NCBI RefSeq assembly: GCF_003719335.1
Contig: NZ_RIAS01000015.1
Location: forward strand, 107,363-171,362
DNA: 64,000 nt
Source: Paenibacillus amylolyticus
Lineage (GTDB): Bacteria; Bacillota; Bacilli; Paenibacillales; Paenibacillaceae
Direction of reading: 5' to 3'
Positions 35,189 through 43,217 of this stretch are shown here, in pieces. The first letter of the stretch is position 1; every line of letters begins with the position of its first letter. The notes below the pieces were generated by a model that was not told the origin of the DNA, did not search any database, and was given only the letters and a program-made list of their open reading frames with translations. Position numbers and translations under genes: made by a program.

Positions 35189-35218
35189 TTGACATTTGAA
35201 AAGATGTGCCATTAATAT
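35189..35218 (+). promoter_or_regulatory. Sigma-A promoter of the rtcB leader transcript
   Basis: TTGACA, 18-bp spacer, TAATAT; predicted start near 35225, about 350 nt before rtcB. I find no equally good promoter after the terminator at 35477. Confidence 0.75.
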
Positions 35219-35251
35219 ATACATATCAATAATGAAGGGAGGCCGAAAGAC

Positions 35252-35347
35252 ATGACGTTAGGTTATGAATTGAATCAAGGACGCAGAAGCATGAACACAA
35301 TTGTATATCCAGCTCATCGTCTTTTTGGCCTCATACGGTCGACATAA
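35252..35347 (+). CDS. 31-residue leader ORF upstream of rtcB
   Basis: ATG to TAA, 31 codons, with the strong site GAAGGGAGG 9 nt upstream and close behind a good promoter, so it is very likely translated. The peptide starts MTLGYELNQGRR and ends FGLIRST; no hydrophobic segment or known motif. Its stop abuts the first leader hairpin. It may be a regulatory uORF or a small protein in its own right. Confidence 0.5.
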   Translation: MTLGYELNQGRRSMNTIVYPAHRLFGLIRST

Positions 35348-35460
35348 AAGAACGGGCATATTGTTTATAGAGTACAGTGTGTAGTGCTATAGGCAATGTG
35401 TGTTCTTCGCGGTATCCAGCGATGGATGACAGGCGCAAATCCATTTGTGCTGTTATCCGT
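35348..35460 (+). promoter_or_regulatory. Structured leader region before rtcB
   Basis: Two hairpins are visible. H1 (35348-35407) has outer arms AAGAAC/GTTCTT, then GCATATTG/CAATGTGT and inner TATAG/CTATA. H2 (35424-35458) pairs GGATGACAG-CGCAAA with TTTGTG-CTGTTATCC. A terminator follows. I do not recognise a known riboswitch class. Confidence 0.6.
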
Positions 35461-35476
35461 TATTGTCATGTAGTAG

Positions 35477-35507
35477 AAGCCATGGACGATCAGTCCATGG
35501 CTTTTTT
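35477..35507 (+). terminator. Terminator between the leader ORF and rtcB
   Basis: AGCCATGGAC-GATCA-GTCCATGGCT, a perfect 10-bp stem followed by TTTTTT. It stands 70 bp before rtcB, so rtcB expression needs readthrough or an undetected promoter. Confidence 0.88.
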
Positions 35508-35578
35508 ATGTATTTTTTATAAAACAACACGCAGCAAACTACATTTGCTGAACGGAACAGGAAGGATTACACTTATTT

Positions 35579-37042
35579 ATGAATAACGAAATGAACAATT
35601 TTGGAAATTTTAGTAACATGACCGAGAGTTATCGCCATCAAGTGAAATTACCAGCGGGAGAGCTCACCGTATATGCGGCACAGCGATTATTCTCTTCTCT
35701 CGACTACAAAGTATTTGAGATGGCTAACAATAATTTGCAAATTCCAGACATTTCTTATATGGGTTATACCCCGGACGTGCATGTCGGTGTAGGAACATGT
35801 ATTGGAACGACGGCAGTCTGGGAGGCACAGAGTGGATATGTATCACCTTCCATCGTGGGCAGTGATATCGGCTGTGGCATGCGAGTGCATCTGACCAATC
35901 TGCATAAAGATGATCTGAAAGAGGTAAAGCTGCGCCGAAAATTGGTTAAAGCGATCGAAAAGGTCTTGCCAATGGAAGCCAGCCAGCGAGGCCATTTCTC
36001 CGATATAAGGTTAGAGCACATTGTGAAAAAGGGACTACACGGACTGCCGAAAAAATATATTCCAGACAGCTATACACCGAAAAAATCGACCTCACTGACG
36101 CATGTGGAGAGCAGTAAATTTACGTATGACGAGAATGTGCTGAATCTTGTTCCAGATATGACTTGGCATCGTTCGCATCGTCAACTTGGTACGCTGGGTG
36201 GAGGGAATCATTTTGCCGAGATTCAGGCGATTGAGATTGCTGAGGAAAATCGCGAAGTGGCTGAGGCTTGGGGGCTTTATGATGGACAGATTGCTGTTAT
36301 GATTCACTCTGGTTCCCGCGCTTGGGGCGGATATGTCAGTCAGACAAGTTCAGCAGCGATTGCCAAAGTCATGCAGCGGCTCGGCCTTGGAACTTCCGAT
36401 CCCAGATTGGTATTTGCCCCGCTGGAGCATGCGGAAGGTCGGCATTACGTCAACATGATGTATTCCGCTTTGAATTATGCCGTAGTGAATCGCCACCTCA
36501 TCGCTTATGCAATCCGGGAAGCATTCCGGGATGTATTTGGGTCAAAATGTGAATTTCGTACGCTGTATGACCTGATGCATAACTATGCTTGGGAGGAATC
36601 CCATGCAGAGCGTGGTTCGGTATTTGTACACCGGAAAGGGGCAACGCGGGCATTGCCTGCAGGCCACCAGGATAATCCAAAACCTTACATGGCTACAGGC
36701 CATCCGGCTCTGATTCCTGGCTCGATGGGGACGGCCTCATATATCATGGTCGGTCAGCCAGAAGGAGCAGACAACTATTATTCGATATGTCATGGTGCGG
36801 GCCGTGTACGGTCACGTACTGCAACGAAACGTTTGGTGACGGTTGAAGATTTTGCAACAGCTCTTGGTGTAGGAACGGCGGACGAAATCGTTGTAAACCA
36901 GCGATCCTTGGAATCCATTATTGATGAATCACCTCAGGCGTATAAAAACGTTGATGAAATTATAGATAGTGTTACCGGCGCCGGACTGGCTCAAGTGGTA
37001 GCCAAATGTAAACCGCTTGCCGCGGTAAAGGGAGCGAAATGA
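35579..37042 (+). CDS. rtcB: RtcB-family RNA-splicing ligase
   Basis: 487-residue GTP- and Mn2+-dependent ligase that joins RNA 2',3'-cyclic phosphate or 3'-phosphate ends to 5'-OH ends. Metal ligands are visible in GSDIGCGM (Asp96, Cys99), GTLGGGNHFAEIQ and HSGSRAWG (His243); the guanylylated histidine should be His405 in CHGAGRVRSR. It is somewhat long for the family; the N-terminal ~20 residues are polar and variable, and ATG 35591 is an alternative start. It overlaps the AAA gene by 4 nt. In bacteria the family acts in RNA repair after cleavage stress. Confidence 0.93.
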   Translation: MNNEMNNFGNFSNMTESYRHQVKLPAGELTVYAAQRLFSSLDYKVFEMANNNLQIPDISYMGYTPDVHVGVGTCIGTTAVWEAQSGYVSPSIVGSDIGCGMRVHLTNLHKDDLKEVKLRRKLVKAIEKVLPMEASQRGHFSDIRLEHIVKKGLHGLPKKYIPDSYTPKKSTSLTHVESSKFTYDENVLNLVPDMTWHRSHRQLGTLGGGNHFAEIQAIEIAEENREVAEAWGLYDGQIAVMIHSGSRAWGGYVSQTSSAAIAKVMQRLGLGTSDPRLVFAPLEHAEGRHYVNMMYSALNYAVVNRHLIAYAIREAFRDVFGSKCEFRTLYDLMHNYAWEESHAERGSVFVHRKGATRALPAGHQDNPKPYMATGHPALIPGSMGTASYIMVGQPEGADNYYSICHGAGRVRSRTATKRLVTVEDFATALGVGTADEIVVNQRSLESIIDESPQAYKNVDEIIDSVTGAGLAQVVAKCKPLAAVKGAK

Positions 37043-38355
37043 TGAACGATAACGAGAAACAGACGAATCCAATGAACGAAACAAAAGCCATCTACTCCTA
37101 CGACGAACAGCATGATACACGTATCCGCGTTGAAGGGTACGCGGTCTATTCGAGACTGATTCGCGGAATTGGTGAGGCGCTTCTGAAGCGTTACGGCGTT
37201 GAATACAAGTTGTATTCAAGTTCTGATCCGAACAACGAATATTGGGAACTGCTAAGGGAAGACTTGCAGAATGGAAGTGACGAGGTCGAACTTGTTGCTC
37301 GTATCTTTGAGGATCTGGAGCTCCAAACGCTACATTACGATGATGATGGAGATGTGCCAACATACGGTGTACACTATTCCATCCGCAACAATGTATTTGC
37401 CTATCCCAAATGGGGCGTAGCTTTGGTACGGGTGCCTTTTTTCCGGGAGAACGGGATCTACAGTGAAGATTTTGTGTTCGCTGTAGGGGATGAAGAGATG
37501 AAGCATTTCCTGGGAAGTGTAAGGGAACGCGAACGTCAGCAAAATATGAAAAAAGTAACGGTTTACACGGATGCCCGCAATGGCAGTGACCGTCATGTAG
37601 AGTCCATAACTCGTTCGGTGAGCCGAGAAGATGTGGTTCTCTCCGCACAGATCAAACAGGATATTTTCCGCTCGCTCGATCAGTTCTTTGAAGCGGATCG
37701 TTCCTTTTACCGGGACTATGATATCCCCTACAAACGCGGTATTCTGCTCTATGGGCATCCAGGGAACGGAAAAACAACGCTGGTAAAATCGATAGCGGGC
37801 AGTATTCCTGGCCCAGCTGCGTACTGGCAAATTACCGAATATACGAATAGCGAGTCTGTGCGTGAAGTGTTTGATGCAGCCAAACGACTGGCACCGATGG
37901 TGCTGATCATTGAAGATATCGACTCAATGCCGGATGAAGTTCGTTCCTTTTTCCTGAATACGCTGGATGGTGCGACGTCCAAAGAAGGGATCTTTTTGAT
38001 CGGCACGACAAATTATCCGGAAAAAATCGATCCAGGTCTCATGAACCGAGCCGGACGATTCGACCGGGCCTATGAGATTCCGCTGCCTGATGAAGCTTTG
38101 CGCCTGCAATATTTGCGGCAACGCGGATTTAGCGTGTTTGCAGGTGAAGAAGGAACGATCGAAGCGGCCCGTTTGACCGATACGTTCTCGCTTGCACAAC
38201 TCGGCGAATTGTATGTCAGTGCTGCGCTGGAATGGCATCAAAACGGGCAAACCGATATTGTTCAGGTCATTCAGTCCATGCGGGGAGAACTGGACAAAAG
38301 TCACAAACATAACTGGCTTGCACAACCGGGCAAAGGTCGGGCTGGATTTTTTTGA
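37039..38355 (+). CDS. AAA+ ATPase coupled to rtcB
   Basis: 438 residues. The N-terminal ~200 residues match no domain I know. The AAA module has Walker A GHPGNGKTT (239-247, Lys245), Walker B VLIIEDIDSM (Glu292/Asp293), a sensor-1 region IGTTNYPEKIDP and arginine-finger-like NRAGRFDR. Its central region recalls BCS1/Rix7-type remodelling ATPases. The start codon overlaps the rtcB stop, so it is translationally coupled and probably works on the ligase or its RNA substrates (inference). No terminator seen directly after it. Confidence 0.85.
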   Translation: MMNDNEKQTNPMNETKAIYSYDEQHDTRIRVEGYAVYSRLIRGIGEALLKRYGVEYKLYSSSDPNNEYWELLREDLQNGSDEVELVARIFEDLELQTLHYDDDGDVPTYGVHYSIRNNVFAYPKWGVALVRVPFFRENGIYSEDFVFAVGDEEMKHFLGSVRERERQQNMKKVTVYTDARNGSDRHVESITRSVSREDVVLSAQIKQDIFRSLDQFFEADRSFYRDYDIPYKRGILLYGHPGNGKTTLVKSIAGSIPGPAAYWQITEYTNSESVREVFDAAKRLAPMVLIIEDIDSMPDEVRSFFLNTLDGATSKEGIFLIGTTNYPEKIDPGLMNRAGRFDRAYEIPLPDEALRLQYLRQRGFSVFAGEEGTIEAARLTDTFSLAQLGELYVSAALEWHQNGQTDIVQVIQSMRGELDKSHKHNWLAQPGKGRAGFF

Positions 38356-38650
38356 TCTGGTTGATGTATTCTGATTTTTTGATCTAATACGCTGACAGGA
38401 TAACATTCTGATGAACTGTAAAGTTCAAAGCATTAATGGTTCTGAGCCATAAATATAAATTCACCTTCACTGGGTATACTAACCTTGTCTCTGGTAACAT
38501 ACAATGACTTTCGGGAGGTACATATCGCAGCCATGTGCTGATGAGATGCCGGAAACGGAACACGGCCTGTTGTCACCCTTAGGGAGCGCCTGTTAGCAGA
38601 GAAGGAAGCATTCTGGACAATGGTAATATGCAACAATTTTTATGCCAGTT
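38356..38650. other. Intergenic region without a recognisable gene
   Basis: Between the AAA gene and the sigma-B-like promoter I find no ORF with a ribosome binding site and no clear terminator. A GGGTAT (about 38471) has no matching -35. Confidence 0.5.
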
Positions 38651-38675
38651 GTTTAAATGTCTTCGGAGCGGTTAA
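38651..38675 (+). promoter_or_regulatory. Sigma-B-like promoter of the GlsB/YeaQ-type gene
   Basis: GTTTAA, 13 bp, GGTTAA is close to the general-stress consensus. The B. subtilis relative ydaS is sigma-B controlled. Confidence 0.5.
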
Positions 38676-38719
38676 TAGTAGTCAGACGCAACAAAAACTT
38701 TAAAATAGAGGTGAATGAT

Positions 38720-38977
38720 ATGGGTTGGTTATGGTCATTAATTATCGGTGGTATCATTGGTTGGCTGGCAGGTCTGATTGTTGGTCGTGACATCCCAGGT
38801 GGTATTATCGGTAATATCGTTGCTGGTTTTATCGGTGGATGGTTAGGCGGAGTCATTCTTGGAGACATGGGTCCTGAGATGGGCGGATTCCACATTGTAC
38901 CGGCATTGATTGGTGCGATTGTGCTTGTAGCGATTGTCAGCTTGATCTTCCGTTCGATGGGACGCAGCCGCGGGTAA
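38720..38977 (+). CDS. GlsB/YeaQ/YmgE-family stress membrane protein
   Basis: 85 residues, almost wholly hydrophobic, with glycine-rich helices (LIIGGIIGWLAGLIVG, GNIVAGFIGGWLGG) typical of the transglycosylase-associated UPF0410 family, to which B. subtilis YdaS belongs. Function is unknown beyond stress induction. ATG 38720 follows GAGGTGA with 5-nt spacing. Confidence 0.88.
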   Translation: MGWLWSLIIGGIIGWLAGLIVGRDIPGGIIGNIVAGFIGGWLGGVILGDMGPEMGGFHIVPALIGAIVLVAIVSLIFRSMGRSRG

Positions 38978-39074
38978 ACTAGAGCGAGCGATGTTCCTGG
39001 TTAAGAAGTTATGGTGTAGCTGAAAGCTGTATGATGAACCATATGGATATGAATGCTTCCAAGCGAAGCTGAAT

Positions 39075-39131
39075 GAAGAGGTTGATGAAGAGCCATTGCG
39101 GTGGCTTTCCATCAACCTCTTGTTGTTTTAC
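39075..39131 (+). terminator. Terminator after the GlsB/YeaQ-type gene
   Basis: GAAGAGGTTGATG pairs with CATCAACCTCTT around an inner hairpin, then TGTTGTTTT. Confidence 0.7.
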
Positions 39132-39202
39132 AATGTAGGAATGAATGCATGTCTGAGTTAATGCGTTCAAGTTATTGTTTTGAATCTGAGGAGTTGAATG
39201 GA

Positions 39203-39718
39203 ATGGAAAAAGCAACGTTTGCTGGCGGATGTTTCTGGTGTATGGTTACCCCGTTTGAGGAACAACCAGGCATCCACGGTATCGTATCAGGTTATACAGG
39301 TGGTCATGTCGAAAATCCGACCTATGAGCAGGTGAAGACAGGGGAGACAGGGCACGTGGAAGTCGTGGAGATTACATTTGATCCCGATGTATTCCCTTAC
39401 GAGCGCTTATTAGAATTATACTGGCCTCAGATTGATCCCACGGATGACGGAGGACAGTTCCAGGATCGAGGATCGCAGTATCGTACCGCCATCTTTGTAC
39501 ACAATGAACGCCAGCGGCAGCTTGCCGAGCAATCCAAACAGGAACTTGCGGCCAGCGGACGATTCAATCAGCCCATCGTGACCGAGATTCGGGATGCTGT
39601 AATCTTTTACCCTGCAGAGGACTATCATCAGGACTATCACAAGAAAAACGAAAAACATTACAAGGAAGACCGCGCGCTGTCCGGAAGGGACGAATTCATT
39701 AACGAGAACTGGAAATAA
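39203..39718 (+). CDS. msrA: Peptide-methionine (S)-S-oxide reductase
   Basis: 171-residue MsrA, which reduces oxidised methionine in proteins using thioredoxin. The catalytic motif AGGCFWC gives Cys10 and Cys13; the family blocks GYTGGHVENPTYEQV, TGHVEVVEI and DRGSQYRTAI are present. ATG 39203 follows GAGGAG with 8-nt spacing. Single-domain, not fused to MsrB. Confidence 0.96.
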   Translation: MEKATFAGGCFWCMVTPFEEQPGIHGIVSGYTGGHVENPTYEQVKTGETGHVEVVEITFDPDVFPYERLLELYWPQIDPTDDGGQFQDRGSQYRTAIFVHNERQRQLAEQSKQELAASGRFNQPIVTEIRDAVIFYPAEDYHQDYHKKNEKHYKEDRALSGRDEFINENWK

Positions 39719-39720
39719 AA

Positions 39721-39761
39721 GAAGCCGGAAAGCACCGCGAGGAGCTGTTCCGGCTTTTTTT
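39721..39761. terminator. Terminator between msrA and the convergent gene
   Basis: AGCCGGAA and TTCCGGCT pair around a GC-rich loop, then seven T on the plus strand; a shorter T run exists on the minus strand. Confidence 0.82.
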
Positions 39762-39794
39762 GACTAAAGCCATGTCAGGTAAGGGTTACAGTAA

Positions 39795-41078
39795 TTATTT
39801 AGCTGACGACGACTTAAGCGTATATTTGGAGAGGACTTCGCCCTTCATTGAATAGATCACATCATTCATATAAGTGGAGATACTTTCTAATGAAGGAACA
39901 GCAGTACTAACGGTGTACACATGCACATCTTCCAATGTCTGTGGATCCAGAATATATCCTGTTTTAGCAAAATCAAGCTGGTATTGCCCGTCTTGTGTTC
40001 GGTCAACATGCATGAGCACAGGCTGAGCATCCTTGAACATACGCTCCGTCACTTTGCCTTTCATCGTGTATAGCTCAAGCTTTGAGCCAGTGAGCAAGGT
40101 GTACCCATTACCCGCTGTTTGAATATATGCATCTCCAGCGATTGCACGCCCCCATGCAAGCTTGCCATCCGAACCAAATCCCATCAAGCGATTGCCGGTG
40201 GTTTCGAAGTTGGCACGCATCAGAACAGAACCATCATCCAGAATGGCCAGCGCTTCACCGCCGCCATCCCCTTGTGTATTGGCATCAGCCGGGAATTGAT
40301 AGAAGGACAGCCGGTTTAACGAGGTGTCGTAGATTTCAATTTTGGGATTGGCAGCCGGTTGCCAGAAGTTACCCGACTTGACCTGTTTGCTCGCATCGAC
40401 GACAATTCTTCCCTGAGCTGCTTTGAGCACAGTGCCTGCAATTGTTTTTTCGTTCAACAGCTTCCCTTTTTTGTCATAAAGAGAGAGGGTAGAACGCACA
40501 GAGCCATTGGCTTGTACCCCTTGGCTTGCAGCGACCAGTAGATTATCGTTATCCATGAGTGAGATCGTTGCTGACGAATTTACGTTTTTAACCCAGTTGG
40601 TCTTGCCGGATGTATTAAACGAATATAATTTCTTGCTTTTATCCGAATACTCCATATACACGTAAGCTGTACCGTTGCTTGCATATACCGAGTTGGAGTA
40701 AGTTGTATAAGGGCCGCTTTTCTCATGGAAAATAGTGCTCCACTTGAGCTGTCCTGTTTTGGCATCCAGTGCTTGAAGTGAATCGAGCTGCCAGTCCAGC
40801 GTTGTTTTGCTGCTTGTTTTGGTTACGGGCTGAGAAGTGTGTACATATACCAAATTTTTGGAAGGTACAGCGTAAATGTTCTTGATCATGACGTCTTTCT
40901 CCGTATTAGCCTCATTTAACATGAGAGAGGAGGAAGTCCATGACGGTTTAGGCAAGGATTCCGTGGACGCTGCCGCGTATCCTGCAGTTGTATTCATGTT
41001 CAAGAGAAGCATTCCACTGAGCAAAAGAACAGCCCAGGTTGTAGACTTGCGTTTACGATTCGTATAAGTAGTATGCAA
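39795..41078 (-). CDS. Secreted PQQ-like beta-propeller protein
   Basis: About 427 residues. Basic start, hydrophobic signal (WAVLLLSGMLLLNMNTTAGYAAA) and then repeated propeller-blade segments of the type ALDAKTGQLKWS, LYSFNTSGKTNWVKNV and GFGSDGKLAWGRAI, as in BamB/quinoprotein-like scaffolds. No catalytic motif seen; likely an extracytoplasmic binding or scaffold protein. TTG at 41078 is chosen because AAAGGTGG lies 8 nt upstream; the ORF is open 19 more codons upstream without such a site. Confidence 0.75.
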   Translation of the reverse strand: MHTTYTNRKRKSTTWAVLLLSGMLLLNMNTTAGYAAASTESLPKPSWTSSSLMLNEANTEKDVMIKNIYAVPSKNLVYVHTSQPVTKTSSKTTLDWQLDSLQALDAKTGQLKWSTIFHEKSGPYTTYSNSVYASNGTAYVYMEYSDKSKKLYSFNTSGKTNWVKNVNSSATISLMDNDNLLVAASQGVQANGSVRSTLSLYDKKGKLLNEKTIAGTVLKAAQGRIVVDASKQVKSGNFWQPAANPKIEIYDTSLNRLSFYQFPADANTQGDGGGEALAILDDGSVLMRANFETTGNRLMGFGSDGKLAWGRAIAGDAYIQTAGNGYTLLTGSKLELYTMKGKVTERMFKDAQPVLMHVDRTQDGQYQLDFAKTGYILDPQTLEDVHVYTVSTAVPSLESISTYMNDVIYSMKGEVLSKYTLKSSSAK

Positions 41079-41318
41079 GGGATAAACCACCTTTCGTATG
41101 CGGTCAAAATAACACCGATTGTAGAATTCTACCATTGATTTCTAGTGGAATTCAACCGAACACGCTGTAACCTTTTTTCACCATGAATGTGATAACGCGA
41201 TGTTAAAAGAGGTCAAACAGTTACAGGGAATTCATCTTCTTTAGATGATCATTGAAGTTTGATATATTTAGGGCTGTGACAAGAGAAATACGAAGTAACG
41301 ACGACGAGGAGTAATGAA

Positions 41319-41909
41319 ATGAATTGGAGTGAAAACATCACCTTATGGGTTATCACGGGCATTGTCCTGTTGTTGTTGCTAACCTGGATGACTCGGCGGA
41401 TCATTTATCGTGGGCAACGAATACGAAGTGAGGCGAATCCCCAGAAAATCACGATCAAGGATATCGATAAAATGGAGGATGGATCAGAGTTTGAGTTATA
41501 TCTCTACAATTTGTTCGAGCGCCTCGGTTATGAGGAGGTTCACAAAACGACGAGCAGCCGGGATTTCGGTGCAGACCTCGTGTTTGTGGACAGGCTGGGC
41601 AGACGCACGGTGGTACAGGCCAAACGTTACGGTGCCAATCATCCTGTTGGTCTTAGCGCGGTGCAAGAGATTTATACCTCCATTCGTTATTACGAGGCGG
41701 ATCGATCCATTGTACTGACTTCTGCCCGATACACGGAGGCTTGCCGCACGCTGGCTGCGGTGAATGAGGTGAAATTGCTGGATCGAGAGGATTTGATCGA
41801 GCTGATTGCCCTGTTTAAGTCGCGAAGGCTGGACGAAGCGATGGAACTGATCGAAGAGCATGACCACGAACCCATTGAGACATGGCAGTCTCGGCGCAAG
41901 CGTAGTTGA
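41319..41909 (+). CDS. Membrane-anchored Mrr-like restriction endonuclease protein, first copy
   Basis: 196 residues. One N-terminal membrane helix (about 9-24) is followed by a cytoplasmic Mrr_cat-type PD-(D/E)XK nuclease domain with Glu58, Asp86 (DFGADLVF) and Gln100-x-Lys102 (VVQAKRYG). Such proteins cut DNA in the Mrr family, but the membrane tether and absence of a DNA-recognition domain set these apart; the substrate is unknown. GAGGAG precedes the ATG. A paralogue lies at 42298. Confidence 0.82.
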   Translation: MNWSENITLWVITGIVLLLLLTWMTRRIIYRGQRIRSEANPQKITIKDIDKMEDGSEFELYLYNLFERLGYEEVHKTTSSRDFGADLVFVDRLGRRTVVQAKRYGANHPVGLSAVQEIYTSIRYYEADRSIVLTSARYTEACRTLAAVNEVKLLDREDLIELIALFKSRRLDEAMELIEEHDHEPIETWQSRRKRS

Positions 41910-42297
41910 TGTCAGACGAGCCGGAGGAACTTGAGGGCAAGGATGGAGACAGCATATATAGCAGTAGACAATCCCCGGATTGGAAGAAGGTGATAAACTG
42001 GTCTTCTACAAATGTCTACATTGTTGGATATAGGAAATGTACGTAATAACAACGAAGATCTGATAAGGCGTGTAAATTAATTTTGGAAAATGGAAAGGCG
42101 ATACCTTAAAAGGTGTCGCTTATTTGGATTTGTAACTAAATTTACATTCTCTCTTATGTATAGGTAAAAAATGTGAATATCTAACAACCATAAAATTAAA
42201 TTTGTTTAATGTCAGAAGGTGTTTACCATAAAAATCTATCTATAATATTGAAAAATATGGTATTGTTGTACTAGAAATTAGAAGGGGAGTAGACCTA
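41910..42297. other. Intergenic region between the two Mrr-like genes
   Basis: AT-rich. A weak terminator-like hairpin (AGGCGATACCTT with AAGGTGTCGCT, 42095-42120, poor T run) is the only structure seen. No supported ORF. Confidence 0.5.
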
Positions 42298-42945
42298 ATG
42301 AACTATATCGTTTTTTTGTTGATTATAGTTGCAATTATTGTGTTGTCTTTAGCGATACTCATCTTGTGGAGAAAACTGAATCCTCCGATTAAATTGGACA
42401 CAGAGCATTACGATCTACGAGATATTACAATAGATGATATTGATAGGATGGAAGACGGGTCCGGTTTCGAAATGTACTTATATAGATTATTAATTGAGCT
42501 AGGTTATTCTGGAGTCTACAAGACTATGGGGAGTCGTTACTTTGGAGCTGACGTCGTATTTACTGATTCGGATGGAGTTAGAAATGTTATTCAAGCTAAA
42601 AGATACGCGATAGAAAATCCGGTAGGGATCAGTGCTGTTCAAGAAGTCTTCTCTTGTATGAGATACTACAAGGCTAAAAAAGCGGTGGTCATTGCAACTA
42701 CCAGATTTACAGATTCATGTGAGACGCTCGCTGGTATCAATTATGTGAAATTGATTGATCGAACAGACTTAGTTGGCATTATCGATGCTTTCAGAGCAGG
42801 TGATATACTTGCAGCTCGTAAAATAATCGAAGCGGAACCCAGAAGGATACTTGAATCTTGGTCAGAGGCAAATTCAACTGACCTGCATGAGGTTCGTAAG
42901 GATTACAGGGCAGAGAAGTATGTAAAGAAAGCAATGAGTAAATGA
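42298..42945 (+). CDS. Membrane-anchored Mrr-like restriction endonuclease protein, second copy
   Basis: 215-residue paralogue of the protein at 41319 with the same layout: membrane helix (about 4-24), conserved IDDIDRMEDGSGFE block and nuclease motifs Asp85 (YFGADVVF) and Gln99-x-Lys101 (VIQAKRYA). The gene and its surroundings are notably more AT-rich than the first copy, so it may be a diverged acquisition and not a recent local duplication. GAAGGGGAG precedes the ATG. Confidence 0.82.
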   Translation: MNYIVFLLIIVAIIVLSLAILILWRKLNPPIKLDTEHYDLRDITIDDIDRMEDGSGFEMYLYRLLIELGYSGVYKTMGSRYFGADVVFTDSDGVRNVIQAKRYAIENPVGISAVQEVFSCMRYYKAKKAVVIATTRFTDSCETLAGINYVKLIDRTDLVGIIDAFRAGDILAARKIIEAEPRRILESWSEANSTDLHEVRKDYRAEKYVKKAMSK

Positions 42946-43217
42946 GATTTTATTTTCAAAGAGAATAGGAGGAAGGAGGTTTGGAAGATTTATTGCGTTT
43001 AAAGTGAAAATGGTGACTCATCTATTTAGAAACAAGAGTACATAACAAAAATGCTATACATAATCACGATAAGTGAGGAATCAGTGGAATTAAATAATAG
43101 GATGGGAAGAATCGGACTCCAACCTGTCCTAAGCTTTTTAGCTAAGGCTGAGAATCCGGGTAAGAACGCATCGTTAAGTGCAATGGGAAAAAAGATGAAG
43201 ATGAGGGGAATAACATA

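Noticed and set aside
42970..43010. Perfect AAGGAGG with very short frames after it (about 42975)
   Set aside because: The possible peptides are at most eight residues, with spacing of 1 or 12 nt; no hairpin or terminator follows that would make it an attenuator.
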